Positions 33,459 to 42,215 of a DNA stretch of 64,000 nt are shown here, piece by piece. Location: assembly GCA_031415015.1 (NCBI GenBank), contig JANOQT010000052.1, forward strand, positions 1 to 64,000. Reading direction: 5' to 3'. The stretch's first letter is position 1. Every line of letters begins with the position of its first letter. This DNA comes from JAUYQR01 sp031415015. Its GTDB lineage: Bacteria; Pseudomonadota; Alphaproteobacteria; Rhodobacterales; Rhodobacteraceae. The position numbers and the translations under genes are program-made. The notes under the pieces are model-generated. The model was not told the DNA's origin and did not search any database. It saw nothing but the letters and a program-made list of their open reading frames with translations.

Positions 33459-34202
33459 TCAGAAAAACACCTCCGCGGCCGGAATGGCAACGGAGCCTTG
33501 CGACGTCCTGAGGATCAGGTTGCCGCTGGCATCGATGGTCTCGAACACGCCGTCCCGGACTGTAGTCCCGGTCCGCGCGCTGACGGCCTCACCCAGACGC
33601 GTGGCATGGGCCAGCCAATCCTTCCGGATCGGCGCAAAGCCTTGCGCGGTGAATGCAGCCTCATGCCGAGCATAGGCCGGGGCTAGCGCCCCCAGAAACG
33701 CCTCCGGGGTCACCCGGATGCCGGTTTCCGCCAGCAACGACACTGGCGGCACCGCCCCGGGCTCCACCATCCCCGCATCGGGTGCGGCAATCAGGTTCAC
33801 CCCGATCCCGATGCACAAAGTCGGCGCGGGCGTGCCAAGGCCCACACTTTCCAGCAAGATCCCCGCCACCTTGCCGCCGTTCAGCAGCACGTCATTCGGC
33901 CATTTCAGCGTGAAGGATGCGGGCAACTCGGTCAGCACCACCAAGGCCTCGTGCAGCGCGAGTGCGGCGACAAACGACCGCAGCGCCACCATCTCCGGCC
34001 CCTCGGTCGGATGCATCACCAGTGTGGCGTGGAAATTCCCGCGCGGGCTGACCCACGGCCGGGCCCGCCGCCCGCGCCCCGCTGTCTGGAACCCGGCGAG
34101 GATCCATGACGGGCCGCCCCCCCGGCGAAAGCCTTCGGCATTGGTGCTGTCAATCTCGGGCAGGGCGATGCGCCCCACCCCGTGCGGCCAGTCAGCGGAC
34201 AA
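33459..34202 (-). CDS. birA: Biotin-[acetyl-CoA-carboxylase] ligase
   Basis: A 247-residue monofunctional biotin protein ligase without the N-terminal DNA-binding domain of E. coli BirA. The biotinyl-AMP loop GRGRRARPWVSPRGN (~40-55), TLKWPNDVLLNGGKVAGIL with the catalytic Lys, and GIGVNL are present. The start appears to be TTG 34202, overlapping the end of nuoN by 11 bases; no better codon lies downstream before conserved sequence. It attaches biotin to carboxylase carrier proteins. Confidence 0.9.
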   Translation of the reverse strand: MSADWPHGVGRIALPEIDSTNAEGFRRGGGPSWILAGFQTAGRGRRARPWVSPRGNFHATLVMHPTEGPEMVALRSFVAALALHEALVVLTELPASFTLKWPNDVLLNGGKVAGILLESVGLGTPAPTLCIGIGVNLIAAPDAGMVEPGAVPPVSLLAETGIRVTPEAFLGALAPAYARHEAAFTAQGFAPIRKDWLAHATRLGEAVSARTGTTVRDGVFETIDASGNLILRTSQGSVAIPAAEVFF

Positions 34203-35628
34203 GCGCTTCGGCCGCGATGGCTGCTGCAGGCTCGATCCCGAACAGGTTGACGATGCCGACCAGCATGATTGCGGCGACCGCCATCAACATCACCCATTGC
34301 ACCGGGGCCATGCGGCTGTCGGCAGGCTCCGTCTCGGCCCCGAAATACATGAAGTAGACCAGCCGAAGGTAGTAGAACGCCCCGATCACCGACGCGATGG
34401 CCCCGGCCACCGCCAGCCAGACCATTCCGGCATCAACCGCCGCCTTCAGCACGTAGAACTTACCGAAGAACCCCAGCATCGGCGGCACGCCCGCCAGACT
34501 GAACAGCAACACCAGCATTGCCAGCGCCCGCAGCGGTTCCTTCTTGGCAAACTGGTTCAGGCTGGCGATATCGCTGACCGGCCTGCCATCGCGTTCCAAT
34601 GACAGGATGAAGGCGAAGGTGCCGACGTTCATTGTGACATAAATCGCCATGTAGATCATCGTCGCCTGCACGCCGTAGGCTGTACCCACGGCCAGCCCGA
34701 TCAGCGCAAAGCCCATATGCGCGATCGACGAATAGGCCATCAGCCGCTTGATATCGCGCTGCCCGATTGCCGCCACCGCCCCAAGGAACATCGACGCCAC
34801 CGCCAACGCCGCCAGCACCTGCCCCCATTGCCCCGGCACGCCGCCGAACGCGTCTTGCACCAGCCGCGCAATCAGCGCCATCGCTGCCACCTTTGGCGCA
34901 GTGGCAAAGAACGCGGTCACCGGCGTGGGCGAGCCTTCGTAGACATCCGGCGTCCACATGTGGAACGGAGCTGCCGATACCTTGAACGCCAGCCCCGCCA
35001 GCATGAATACCAGCCCGAACAGCAGGCCCAGCGGCACGCCGTCCTGCACTGTCGTCAGGATGCCGCTGAACAATGTCGTGCCCGCGTAGCCGTAGGTCAG
35101 CGACGCGCCGTACAGCAATAGCCCCGACGATAGCGCCCCCAGCACGAAATACTTCAACCCGGCTTCCGACGATTTCGCACTGTCGCGCCGCATCGCGGCC
35201 ACCACATACAGCGCCAGCGACTGCAGCTCCAACCCCATGTACAGCGACATGAGGTCCCCGGCGGATACCATCATCATCATGCCAATGACCGACAGCGTGA
35301 TCAGGATCGGGTACTCGAACCGCAACAGATCACGCCGTGCCATGTAATCCACGCTCATCACCAGCACCGCCGCCGCCGACACCAGAATCGTCACCTTCGC
35401 AAACCGCGCAAACGGATCGTCGGTGAACATGCCGCCAAATGCGCTACGCTCCCCAGCGCCGCCCGCGCCGATCCACAGCGCCAGCGCCACGAAAAGCCCC
35501 GCCGTCGCCCAGACGATCATCGGGGCCAGCTTGTCTTTCGTCGTGTAAACCCCGGCCAACAACGCGGCCATGGCATAAACCGCCAGCACGATCTCGGGCA
35601 GGATGGTGGTGAAATCTGCGGGTGTCAT
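34192..35628 (-). CDS. nuoN: NADH-quinone oxidoreductase subunit N
   Basis: A 478-residue antiporter-like membrane subunit of complex I, one of three that pump protons. About 14 hydrophobic segments; the key Glu in LYMGLELQSLALYVV and the helix-5/7 region FKVSAAPFHMWTPDVYEGSP with the essential Lys are visible. ATG 35628 follows GAGGA, and family N-termini begin here (TPADFTTILPEIVLAVY). Last core gene of the operon, 10 bases after nuoM and overlapping birA. Confidence 0.95.
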   Translation of the reverse strand: MTPADFTTILPEIVLAVYAMAALLAGVYTTKDKLAPMIVWATAGLFVALALWIGAGGAGERSAFGGMFTDDPFARFAKVTILVSAAAVLVMSVDYMARRDLLRFEYPILITLSVIGMMMMVSAGDLMSLYMGLELQSLALYVVAAMRRDSAKSSEAGLKYFVLGALSSGLLLYGASLTYGYAGTTLFSGILTTVQDGVPLGLLFGLVFMLAGLAFKVSAAPFHMWTPDVYEGSPTPVTAFFATAPKVAAMALIARLVQDAFGGVPGQWGQVLAALAVASMFLGAVAAIGQRDIKRLMAYSSIAHMGFALIGLAVGTAYGVQATMIYMAIYVTMNVGTFAFILSLERDGRPVSDIASLNQFAKKEPLRALAMLVLLFSLAGVPPMLGFFGKFYVLKAAVDAGMVWLAVAGAIASVIGAFYYLRLVYFMYFGAETEPADSRMAPVQWVMLMAVAAIMLVGIVNLFGIEPAAAIAAEALVR

Positions 35629-35638
35629 GCGGGGGTCC

Positions 35639-37177
35639 TCAATGCAGGGCCACCTGCTCGGCCACATCGGGCAAAGCAGCGTGGTAATCGGAAACAAGGG
35701 CTGCCACTGAAGGCCCGATGATATCGGTGACCAAAGCGGGATAGATGCCCAGCAGCAGCGTCATCACCACCAACGGCGCGAAGATCAGCTTTTCGCGGCG
35801 GTCCATGTCGGTGATCGTCTTCAACGCCTCTTTGACAAGCGCACCGAACACCACGCGGCGGTACAGCCACAGCGCGTACGCCGCCGACAGGATCACGCCA
35901 GAGGTCGCCACGGCGGCAACCCAGGTGTTGACCTGAAAGATGCCCATCAAGGTCAGAAACTCGCCCACGAACCCGCTGGTCCCGGGCAAGCCGACGTTGG
36001 CCATGGTGAAGAACATGAAGATCAGCGCATAGGCCGGCATCCGGTTGACCAACCCGCCATAGGCGTCAATCTCACGCGTATGCATCCGGTCGTAGATCAC
36101 GCCCACACACAGAAACAGCGCGCCCGAGATGAAGCCGTGCGACAGCATCTGGAAAATCGCGCCGTCTACACCCTGCTGATTCACCGCAAAGATGCCCATG
36201 GTGACATAGCCCATGTGGGCTACCGACGAATAGGCGATCAGCTTTTTCATATCCGTTTGCGCCAGCGCCACCAGCGAGGTGTAGACTATGGCAATCGCGC
36301 TCATCCACAAGACCAGCGGCCCCATCACATCCGACCCCACCGGGAACATCGGCAGGCTAAACCGCAGAAAGCCGTAGCCTCCCATCTTCAGCAGGATCGC
36401 CGCCAGCACCACGGAACCGGCGGTCGGGGCCTGAACGTGCGCATCCGGCAACCACGTATGCACCGGCCACATCGGCATCTTCACGGCAAACGACGCAAAG
36501 AACGCGAGGAACAGCATGGTCTGCAAGCCACCGACCACCTGAATGCCCAGCAGGCCGAACGTCTCCGACCCGAAGTCATGCGCCAGCAGCTTGACGATGT
36601 CCGTCGTGCCCGCATCCAGATACATCGCGATCATCGCGACCAGCATCAGGACGGAGCCAAGGAAGGTATAGAGGAAGAACTTGAACGCCGCGTAGATCCG
36701 CTCCTTGCCGCCCCAGATGCCAATGATCAGGAAAATCGGGATCAGCCCGGCCTCGAAGAACAGGTAGAACAGCACGAGGTCCAGCGCGCAGAACACGCCC
36801 AGCATCAGCGTCTCCAGCACCAGAAACGCGATCATGTATTCCTTGACGCGGGTTTCCACGCTCCAGCACGACAGGATGGTGATCGGCATCAGGAACGTGG
36901 TCAGCATCACGAACAGGATCGAAATCCCGTCCACCCCCATCCGGTATTGCAGGCCCATGATCCACGCGCGTTCCTCCAGAAACTGGAACCCGGTATTGGC
37001 GGGATCGAATCGCAAAAGCACGAACAGCGAGATCACGAAGGTTGCCGAGGTGGTGAACAGCGCCAACCACTTCGCCCCCCGTTGCGCCGCAGCATCCTCG
37101 CCGCGCATGAAAAGCGCAAGGATGATCGCCGCAACCAGCGGCAGGAAGGTAATGATCGACAGAAGCTGGTTTTCCAT
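35639..37177 (-). CDS. nuoM: NADH-quinone oxidoreductase subunit M
   Basis: A 512-residue antiporter-like subunit. FYLFFEAGLIPIFLIIGIWG contains the proton-channel Glu; KMPMWPVHTWLPDAHVQAPT the channel Lys and broken helix; AHMGYVTMGIF and DMKKLIAYSSVAHMG the second half-channel. ATG 37177 (ENQLLSIITFLPL) is used because the upstream open frame overlaps nuoL out of frame. Fourteen bases separate it from nuoL. Confidence 0.95.
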   Translation of the reverse strand: MENQLLSIITFLPLVAAIILALFMRGEDAAAQRGAKWLALFTTSATFVISLFVLLRFDPANTGFQFLEERAWIMGLQYRMGVDGISILFVMLTTFLMPITILSCWSVETRVKEYMIAFLVLETLMLGVFCALDLVLFYLFFEAGLIPIFLIIGIWGGKERIYAAFKFFLYTFLGSVLMLVAMIAMYLDAGTTDIVKLLAHDFGSETFGLLGIQVVGGLQTMLFLAFFASFAVKMPMWPVHTWLPDAHVQAPTAGSVVLAAILLKMGGYGFLRFSLPMFPVGSDVMGPLVLWMSAIAIVYTSLVALAQTDMKKLIAYSSVAHMGYVTMGIFAVNQQGVDGAIFQMLSHGFISGALFLCVGVIYDRMHTREIDAYGGLVNRMPAYALIFMFFTMANVGLPGTSGFVGEFLTLMGIFQVNTWVAAVATSGVILSAAYALWLYRRVVFGALVKEALKTITDMDRREKLIFAPLVVMTLLLGIYPALVTDIIGPSVAALVSDYHAALPDVAEQVALH

Positions 37178-37191
37178 GATGCGTGCGCCCT

Positions 37192-39339
37192 CTACTTCGC
37201 GCCGCCGAACAGCGTCATCCAGGTGACCAGGATCACGATCCCCATCACCATGGCAAATGCATAATGGAAGAGGTAGCCGGACTGCACCCTCCCGGCGAGA
37301 CGGGTGAAGAAGGGGATGATACCCAACGCCACCCCGTTGATCGACCCGTCGATGACATTGCCATCGCCGCGCTTCCACAGGAAGCCACCCAGCCATTTCG
37401 CGGGGCGGACGATGATGACGTCGTAAAGCTCGTCAAAGTACCACTTGTTCAGCAGGAACAGATACAGAGGCCGTTGCTGTGCGGCCAGCTTGCCCGGCAG
37501 ATCGGTCCGCTTGATGTAGAACAGCCACGCCAACGCAAGGCCCAGCAACATCGCGATGAACGGCGACACCTTGACCCATTTCGGGGCCTCGTGCGCTTGA
37601 TGGATCACCGTATTCTCCGGCCCCATGAAGATCGCTCCCTTCGGTGCGGCCCCGGCGACGACGGCGTGACCCTCGGCAGGTGCAGCGTCGGAATGCGCGG
37701 CCTCACCCTCGGCAAGTGTAGCCTCGGTCGCGGCAACGCCTTCGCCCTCGGCAGCCTCATGAAGCGCGGCAGGTTCCATCGCGAACCACTCGCGCACCTT
37801 GTCTTCCTCACCGAAGAACACGTTGTACCAGACCATCCCCGAGAACACCGCTCCCAGCGCCAGCACCCCCAGCGGGATCAGCATCGTCAGCGGGCTTTCG
37901 TGCGGCTCGTGCGCGAGGGTATCATGGCCATGCCCGTGCCCATTGCCGTGGCCATGTGCGTCATGCCCATGCGCCCGGCTTTCCCCGAAAAACGTCATGA
38001 ACATCAGCCGCCAGGAATAGAAACTCGTCATGCAGGCCGCCGCGACCAGCAGCCAGAAGGCATAGGAGGACCCGACCCAGGCGCTTTCAATCACTGCATC
38101 CTTCGACAGGAACCCGGCGAACCCGTAATGCGTCAGCGGAATGCCCACGCCGGTGATCGCCAGCGTGCCGATCAGCATCGCGGCAAAGGTCAGCGGGATC
38201 TTCTTCCGCAGCCCGCCATAGTTACGCATGTCCTGCTCATGGTGCGTTGCGGTGATCACCGACCCCGCGCCCAGAAACAGCATCGCCTTGAAGAAGGCAT
38301 GGGTGAACAGGTGGAACATCGCCACCGAGTAAACCCCGCAGCCCGCCGCCACGAACATGTAGCCCAACTGCGAACAGGTCGAATACGCAATCACCCGCTT
38401 GATATCGTTCTGCACCAAACCGACCGTCGCCGCAAAGAATGCCGTCGTGGCACCGACCACCACGATCATCGTCTTGGCATCCGGCGCGTATTCGTACAGC
38501 GGCGACATCCGGCAAACGAGGAACACCCCCGCCGTCACCATAGTCGCCGCATGGATCAGCGCTGACACGGGTGTCGGGCCCTCCATCGCGTCAGGCAGCC
38601 AGGTGTGCAGGAACAGCTGCGCCGATTTGCCCATCGCGCCGATGAACAGCAGCACACCGACAAGGTTCGCCGCGTTCCAGTCCGACCACAGGAAGGTCAG
38701 GTTCGTCTCAGCCAGCGCGGGGGCTGCAGCAAACACGTCATCGAACCGCACCGAATCCGTCAGGAAGAACAGCGCGAAAATTCCCAGCGCAAAACCAAAG
38801 TCGCCGACCCGGTTCACCACAAACGCCTTGATCGCCGCCGCATTGGCGCTTGGCTTGCGGTAGTAAAACCCGATCAGCAGGTAAGACGCGACCCCCACCC
38901 CTTCCCAGCCAAAGAACATCTGCACCAGGTTGTCGCTGGTCACCAGCATCAGCATCGCAAAGGTGAAGAACGACAGATAGGCGAAGAACCGCGCCCGATA
39001 CGGCTCGTCCTCGCCCCAGTTCTCGTCATGCGCCATGTAGCCGAAGGAATACAGGTGCACCAAGGCCGCCACGGTATTGACCACCACCAGCATGATCGCG
39101 GTCAGCCGGTCCAGCCGGATCGCCCATTCGGTGCTGAGCGACCCGCTCTCGATCCAACGCAGCAGCACAATCCGCTGCGTCTCGCCGTCGAATGTCAGGA
39201 ACACATACCAGCTGAGCGCCGCCGCCAGAAACAGCAGCGCCGCGGCGATAACCTGCCCGGCCTTCTCGCCGATCAGCCGCCAGCCGAACCCGCAGATCAG
39301 CGCCCCGATCAGCGGCGCAAAAAGAATGATCGTTGCCAT
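37192..39339 (-). CDS. nuoL: NADH-quinone oxidoreductase subunit L
   Basis: A 715-residue subunit with the long lateral helix at the C-terminus. FFGWEGVGVASYLLIGFYY (channel Glu), GKSAQLFLHTWLPDAMEG (channel Lys) and QNDIKRVIAYSTCSQLGYM are conserved. Two unusual loops stand out: a His/Gly-rich stretch AHGHDAHGHGNGHGHGHD near residue 455, and an Ala/Glu-rich repetitive segment (~520-560, EAAEGEGVAATEATLAEGEA) before the last helices. Both face solvent by prediction. It overlaps nothing; nuoK ends 6 bases upstream. Confidence 0.95.
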   Translation of the reverse strand: MATIILFAPLIGALICGFGWRLIGEKAGQVIAAALLFLAAALSWYVFLTFDGETQRIVLLRWIESGSLSTEWAIRLDRLTAIMLVVVNTVAALVHLYSFGYMAHDENWGEDEPYRARFFAYLSFFTFAMLMLVTSDNLVQMFFGWEGVGVASYLLIGFYYRKPSANAAAIKAFVVNRVGDFGFALGIFALFFLTDSVRFDDVFAAAPALAETNLTFLWSDWNAANLVGVLLFIGAMGKSAQLFLHTWLPDAMEGPTPVSALIHAATMVTAGVFLVCRMSPLYEYAPDAKTMIVVVGATTAFFAATVGLVQNDIKRVIAYSTCSQLGYMFVAAGCGVYSVAMFHLFTHAFFKAMLFLGAGSVITATHHEQDMRNYGGLRKKIPLTFAAMLIGTLAITGVGIPLTHYGFAGFLSKDAVIESAWVGSSYAFWLLVAAACMTSFYSWRLMFMTFFGESRAHGHDAHGHGNGHGHGHDTLAHEPHESPLTMLIPLGVLALGAVFSGMVWYNVFFGEEDKVREWFAMEPAALHEAAEGEGVAATEATLAEGEAAHSDAAPAEGHAVVAGAAPKGAIFMGPENTVIHQAHEAPKWVKVSPFIAMLLGLALAWLFYIKRTDLPGKLAAQQRPLYLFLLNKWYFDELYDVIIVRPAKWLGGFLWKRGDGNVIDGSINGVALGIIPFFTRLAGRVQSGYLFHYAFAMVMGIVILVTWMTLFGGAK

Positions 39340-39345
39340 CTTGGG

Positions 39346-39651
39346 TCAGCCCTTCATCACGTTTACGTCTTCCACATCAATCGTTCCCCGGTTGCGGAAG
39401 AACACGACGAGGATGGCCAACCCGATGGCCGCTTCGGCCGCAGCCACGGTCAGCACGAACATGGTGAACACCTGCCCCACCAGATCGCCCGAGTAAGACG
39501 AGAACGCCACAAGGTTGATGTTCACCGCCAGCAGCATGAGTTCAATCGACATCAGGATGACGATCACGTTCTTGCGGTTCAGGAAGATCCCGAAGATCCC
39601 GATGACGAACAGGGCCGCCGCCACCGTCAGGTAATGTTCAAGTCCGATCAT
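39346..39651 (-). CDS. nuoK: NADH-quinone oxidoreductase subunit K
   Basis: A 101-residue three-helix membrane subunit matching the usual length. The buried glutamates lie in VILMSIELMLLAVNI (helix 2) and TVAAAEAAIGLAILV (helix 3), both essential for proton translocation in studied complexes. Preceded by a 70-base gap with no recognised element, then the unknown 193-residue gene. Confidence 0.95.
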   Translation of the reverse strand: MIGLEHYLTVAAALFVIGIFGIFLNRKNVIVILMSIELMLLAVNINLVAFSSYSGDLVGQVFTMFVLTVAAAEAAIGLAILVVFFRNRGTIDVEDVNVMKG

Positions 39652-39721
39652 CTGTCCGTTCCCTCATGGGCGTCTTGCGGCCCGTTCGATATTTGCCCCA
39701 ATCGGGCGAACTCGCAGTACT

Positions 39722-40303
39722 TCAGTTTCTTGCGCCCTTTGAATCGGGGTAGTGGAGCTTGCACCCGCACAACAGATCAAACCGATCCTTCCGGCCTACC
39801 GCATGCAGTTCACTTTCCCATGCCTTACTAAACATGAAAAAAAACTCGCTCGGCTTGATCTCCGTTACACCCTGAATCGCTGCAATAGTGACGAGTTCTT
39901 GTAAGTTTGCGCCGCCATCCAAGGACATCATGGCCTTTCCGCCTGCGAGGTCAGCATACGTGCTGATCGGACCGCAGGACGTCTCCCCAGTGATTGTTTC
40001 AGTTCCTCGCAAAACGGTCGCTTCTCGGTCATTGCAGTCGACGAGTAGAACGTGGGATTTAGCTGATCCCCCCACAACTTGCAGAATACGCCCTTTGTCG
40101 AGGTCGATCGCCGGCCCCAAGGATAGCTCGTCGTAGACGCCTCCATTGACTACTCTGCATTGAGGGTCAACGGCTACCGGCTTGCTAAGTGATCGTATCT
40201 CAAACAACGTCCGTTCATCAATTACAGGCTCGCAAGCGGCGGCCGCATTGGCAATCACCGATACCGCAACAAAGGCCGTGACAAGGATTGTGAGTTGCAT
40301 CAC
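39722..40303 (-). CDS. Secreted protein of unknown function inside the nuo operon (nuoJ/nuoK)
   Basis: A 193-residue protein with a signal peptide (MMQLTILVTAFVAVSVIANAAAA, cleavage near 22). Six to seven Cys remain in the mature part (ACEPVID, PQCRVV, VDCNDRE, SCGPIS, LCGCKLHYP), suggesting disulfides or metal binding. No known family. It starts in an ATGA overlap with nuoJ and separates it from nuoK, so it is co-translated with complex I. The base composition is visibly poorer in G+C than nuoJ and nuoK, and rare codons such as CTT/AGT are frequent, hinting at later acquisition. Confidence 0.7.
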   Translation of the reverse strand: MMQLTILVTAFVAVSVIANAAAACEPVIDERTLFEIRSLSKPVAVDPQCRVVNGGVYDELSLGPAIDLDKGRILQVVGGSAKSHVLLVDCNDREATVLRGTETITGETSCGPISTYADLAGGKAMMSLDGGANLQELVTIAAIQGVTEIKPSEFFFMFSKAWESELHAVGRKDRFDLLCGCKLHYPDSKGARN

Positions 40304-40911
40304 AACCCCTGCCCCGGCTTCACGTCCCTCAGTTCCATCGCCTTGGCCGGATCACGCCACATCTGTTGCAGCACGTTTTGGCGCTTGATGTCGCGGCGGT
40401 GGCGCAGGGTCAGCAGGATCGCGCCGATCATCGCGACCAGCAGGATCAGACCAGCCAACTGGAACAACAGGATATACTTGTCATAGATCAGCAGCCCCAA
40501 GGCGCGGGTGTTCTCCACCTCCAGCCCAGGCGCCACGGCCTGACGCAGGCCCTCGGCCCCGTCCGCCTCAACCCACACACCGACGCCAATCGCGATCTGC
40601 ATGATCAGGATCACCCCAATCAACAGCGCCAGCGGCATGATCTTGGCCATCTCGCCCTTCAACTCGGCGAAATCCACGTCCAGCATCATCACCACGAACA
40701 GGAATAGCACCGCCACCGCGCCGACGTAGACGATGATCAGCAGCATTGCCACGAACTCGGCCCCCAGCAGCACGAACAGGCCCGCCGTCGACAGGAATGT
40801 CAGGATCAGCCACAGCACCGAATGCACCGGGTTGCGGCTGACGGTGACCATCAGGCCCGCCAGAACCGTCACCACGGCAAAGGCATAAAAGGCAAAAGCG
40901 GCGACGGTCAT
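40300..40911 (-). CDS. nuoJ: NADH-quinone oxidoreductase subunit J
   Basis: A 203-residue membrane subunit with five helices. The flexible third helix region (VAMLLIIVYVGAVAVLFLFVVMM) with its pi-bulge sequence YVGAVAVLF is typical. The C-terminus KRQNVLQQMWRDPAKAMELRDVKPGQGL is a standard alphaproteobacterial tail. Four-base overlaps at both ends link it to the CMD-like gene upstream and the unknown secreted gene downstream. Confidence 0.94.
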   Translation of the reverse strand: MTVAAFAFYAFAVVTVLAGLMVTVSRNPVHSVLWLILTFLSTAGLFVLLGAEFVAMLLIIVYVGAVAVLFLFVVMMLDVDFAELKGEMAKIMPLALLIGVILIMQIAIGVGVWVEADGAEGLRQAVAPGLEVENTRALGLLIYDKYILLFQLAGLILLVAMIGAILLTLRHRRDIKRQNVLQQMWRDPAKAMELRDVKPGQGL

Positions 40912-41321
40912 ACGTCTGTCTCCTCAACTTCGGCAAAGACGCCTTGCGCGATCTCCAGAGCCTTCTGCATGGCGGGGACCCCGCCGAACATGCTCATCTG
41001 CCAGATCACTTCGGCGATCTCGCGTTTGGTGGCCCCGGCGGCCAGCGCGTTCTTGATGGTGATGCGCAACTGCGGCTCGCCCAACGGCCCGAGCACTGTC
41101 TGCGCCGCAATCGTCACCAGAAACCGCGTCCGCGCATCAAGGCCTTCGGGGTTGAAGGTCTTGCCGAACCACATCTCCAACACTTCCTTCGGCATCGCCG
41201 GGAACAGCTTTTCAAACGCCTTCACATCGACGTTTTCCATCGCCGGGGCAAAGGCCTTGGCCATCTCCTGCCCCTGAGCCACCATGGCGGCGAACATCTT
41301 GGTGAAGTCGTCTGTCATCAT
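40908..41321 (-). CDS. Carboxymuconolactone decarboxylase-like protein inside the nuo operon (nuoI/nuoJ)
   Basis: A 137-residue protein. Residues ~60-130 match the CMD/AhpD helical fold (ARTRFLVTIAAQTVLGPLGE, TIKNALAAGATKREIAEVIWQMSMFGG). The CxxC pair that makes AhpD a peroxidase is absent, so it is closer to gamma-carboxymuconolactone decarboxylase-type members. Role in complex I unknown. It starts one base after the nuoI stop (ATG 41321, GGTGA ahead) and overlaps nuoJ by four bases. Confidence 0.8.
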   Translation of the reverse strand: MMTDDFTKMFAAMVAQGQEMAKAFAPAMENVDVKAFEKLFPAMPKEVLEMWFGKTFNPEGLDARTRFLVTIAAQTVLGPLGEPQLRITIKNALAAGATKREIAEVIWQMSMFGGVPAMQKALEIAQGVFAEVEETDV

Positions 41322-41322
41322 G

Positions 41323-41817
41323 TCACCTGTAGGGCGCGTCGATTTCAAGGTTGCGGGCAATCTCCGCCTCCCACCGCTCGCCGTTCGCCAGAAGCTTGTC
41401 TTTATTGTAGAACAGCTCCTCGCGCGTCTCAGTGGCGAACTCGAAGTTCGGGCCTTCAACGATGGCATCGACCGGGCAAGCCTCCTGACAAAAGCCGCAG
41501 TAGATGCACTTGGTCATGTCGATGTCATAGCGCGTGGTGCGGCGGGAGCCGTCCTCACGCGGTTCGGCGTCGATGGTGATGGCCTGCGCCGGACAGATCG
41601 CCTCGCAAAGCTTGCAGGCAATGCAGCGTTCCTCGCCGTTCGGATAGCGCCGCAACGCATGTTCGCCGCGGAAGCGAGGCGACAGCGGCCCCTTCTCATG
41701 CGGGTAGTTCAGCGTCATCTTCGGCGCGAAGAAGTATTTCATCCCCAGGCCGAAGCCTTTGATGAAGTCCATCAGCAGGAAATACTTCGTGGCGCGGGTC
41801 CAGTCGATGTTGGCCAT
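41323..41817 (-). CDS. nuoI: NADH-quinone oxidoreductase subunit I
   Basis: A 164-residue ferredoxin-like subunit carrying clusters N6a and N6b. The two [4Fe-4S] motifs are CIACKLCEAICPAQAI and CIYCGFCQEACPVDAI (~60-115). The N-terminal amphipathic helix (YFLLMDFIKGFGLGMKYFF) anchors it at the membrane arm. The length is that of the mitochondrial TYKY homologue. Its ATG overlaps the stop of the preceding unknown gene by one base (TAATG). Confidence 0.96.
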   Translation of the reverse strand: MANIDWTRATKYFLLMDFIKGFGLGMKYFFAPKMTLNYPHEKGPLSPRFRGEHALRRYPNGEERCIACKLCEAICPAQAITIDAEPREDGSRRTTRYDIDMTKCIYCGFCQEACPVDAIVEGPNFEFATETREELFYNKDKLLANGERWEAEIARNLEIDAPYR

Positions 41818-42215
41818 TATTGGATCATCCCCTTTGCCAAGGTCATCGCCTTTTCGCGTTCGGTCTTTGCTTGCGGGTGTTCTTGGATCGTCTTGAAGTT
41901 CGCCTTGGCTTCGTCAGGCAGCTTGTCCTGCCAACAACCTGCATTCTCTTCCATTACGACGAGAACACGCGCGTCTTCCACTTGAGCTTCAGGACCAAGT
42001 ACTCGCGGAATTGCGCCGAAATAGATCAGCATCGCAAGTATACCCTGATCAGGTGTGTCCCAAGCACTCATGGGAAAGGCGAGTTCGTAGTTCTGCTCGA
42101 CATACGGAAGCAGAGACTTCATTTCTGCCTCGAAGGCATCGCACGACTCCGTTGCACCCGCAGCGCCTGCCTGAAAGCCCAAAGTTGCGGCGATGATCTT
42201 CCGAAACATCCTCAC
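41817..42215 (-). CDS. Secreted protein of unknown function inside the nuo operon (nuoH/nuoI)
   Basis: A 132-residue protein with a signal peptide (MRMFRKIIAATLGFQAGAAGA) and two Cys in the mature chain (TESCDAFEAE; NAGCWQDKL). The remainder is mainly helical with a hydrophobic middle (QGILAMLIYFGAIP) and a Lys/Glu-rich C-terminus. No family recognised. It overlaps nuoH by four bases and nuoI by one base. G+C content is visibly lower than in its neighbours. The coupling suggests stoichiometric production with complex I, but nothing in the sequence shows binding to it. Confidence 0.7.
   Translation of the reverse strand: MRMFRKIIAATLGFQAGAAGATESCDAFEAEMKSLLPYVEQNYELAFPMSAWDTPDQGILAMLIYFGAIPRVLGPEAQVEDARVLVVMEENAGCWQDKLPDEAKANFKTIQEHPQAKTEREKAMTLAKGMIQ

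Noticed and set aside
36080..37264. 394-codon plus-strand frame opposite nuoM/nuoL
   Set aside because: Shadow frame very rich in His/Arg/Gln, spanning the junction of two real genes; not protein-like.
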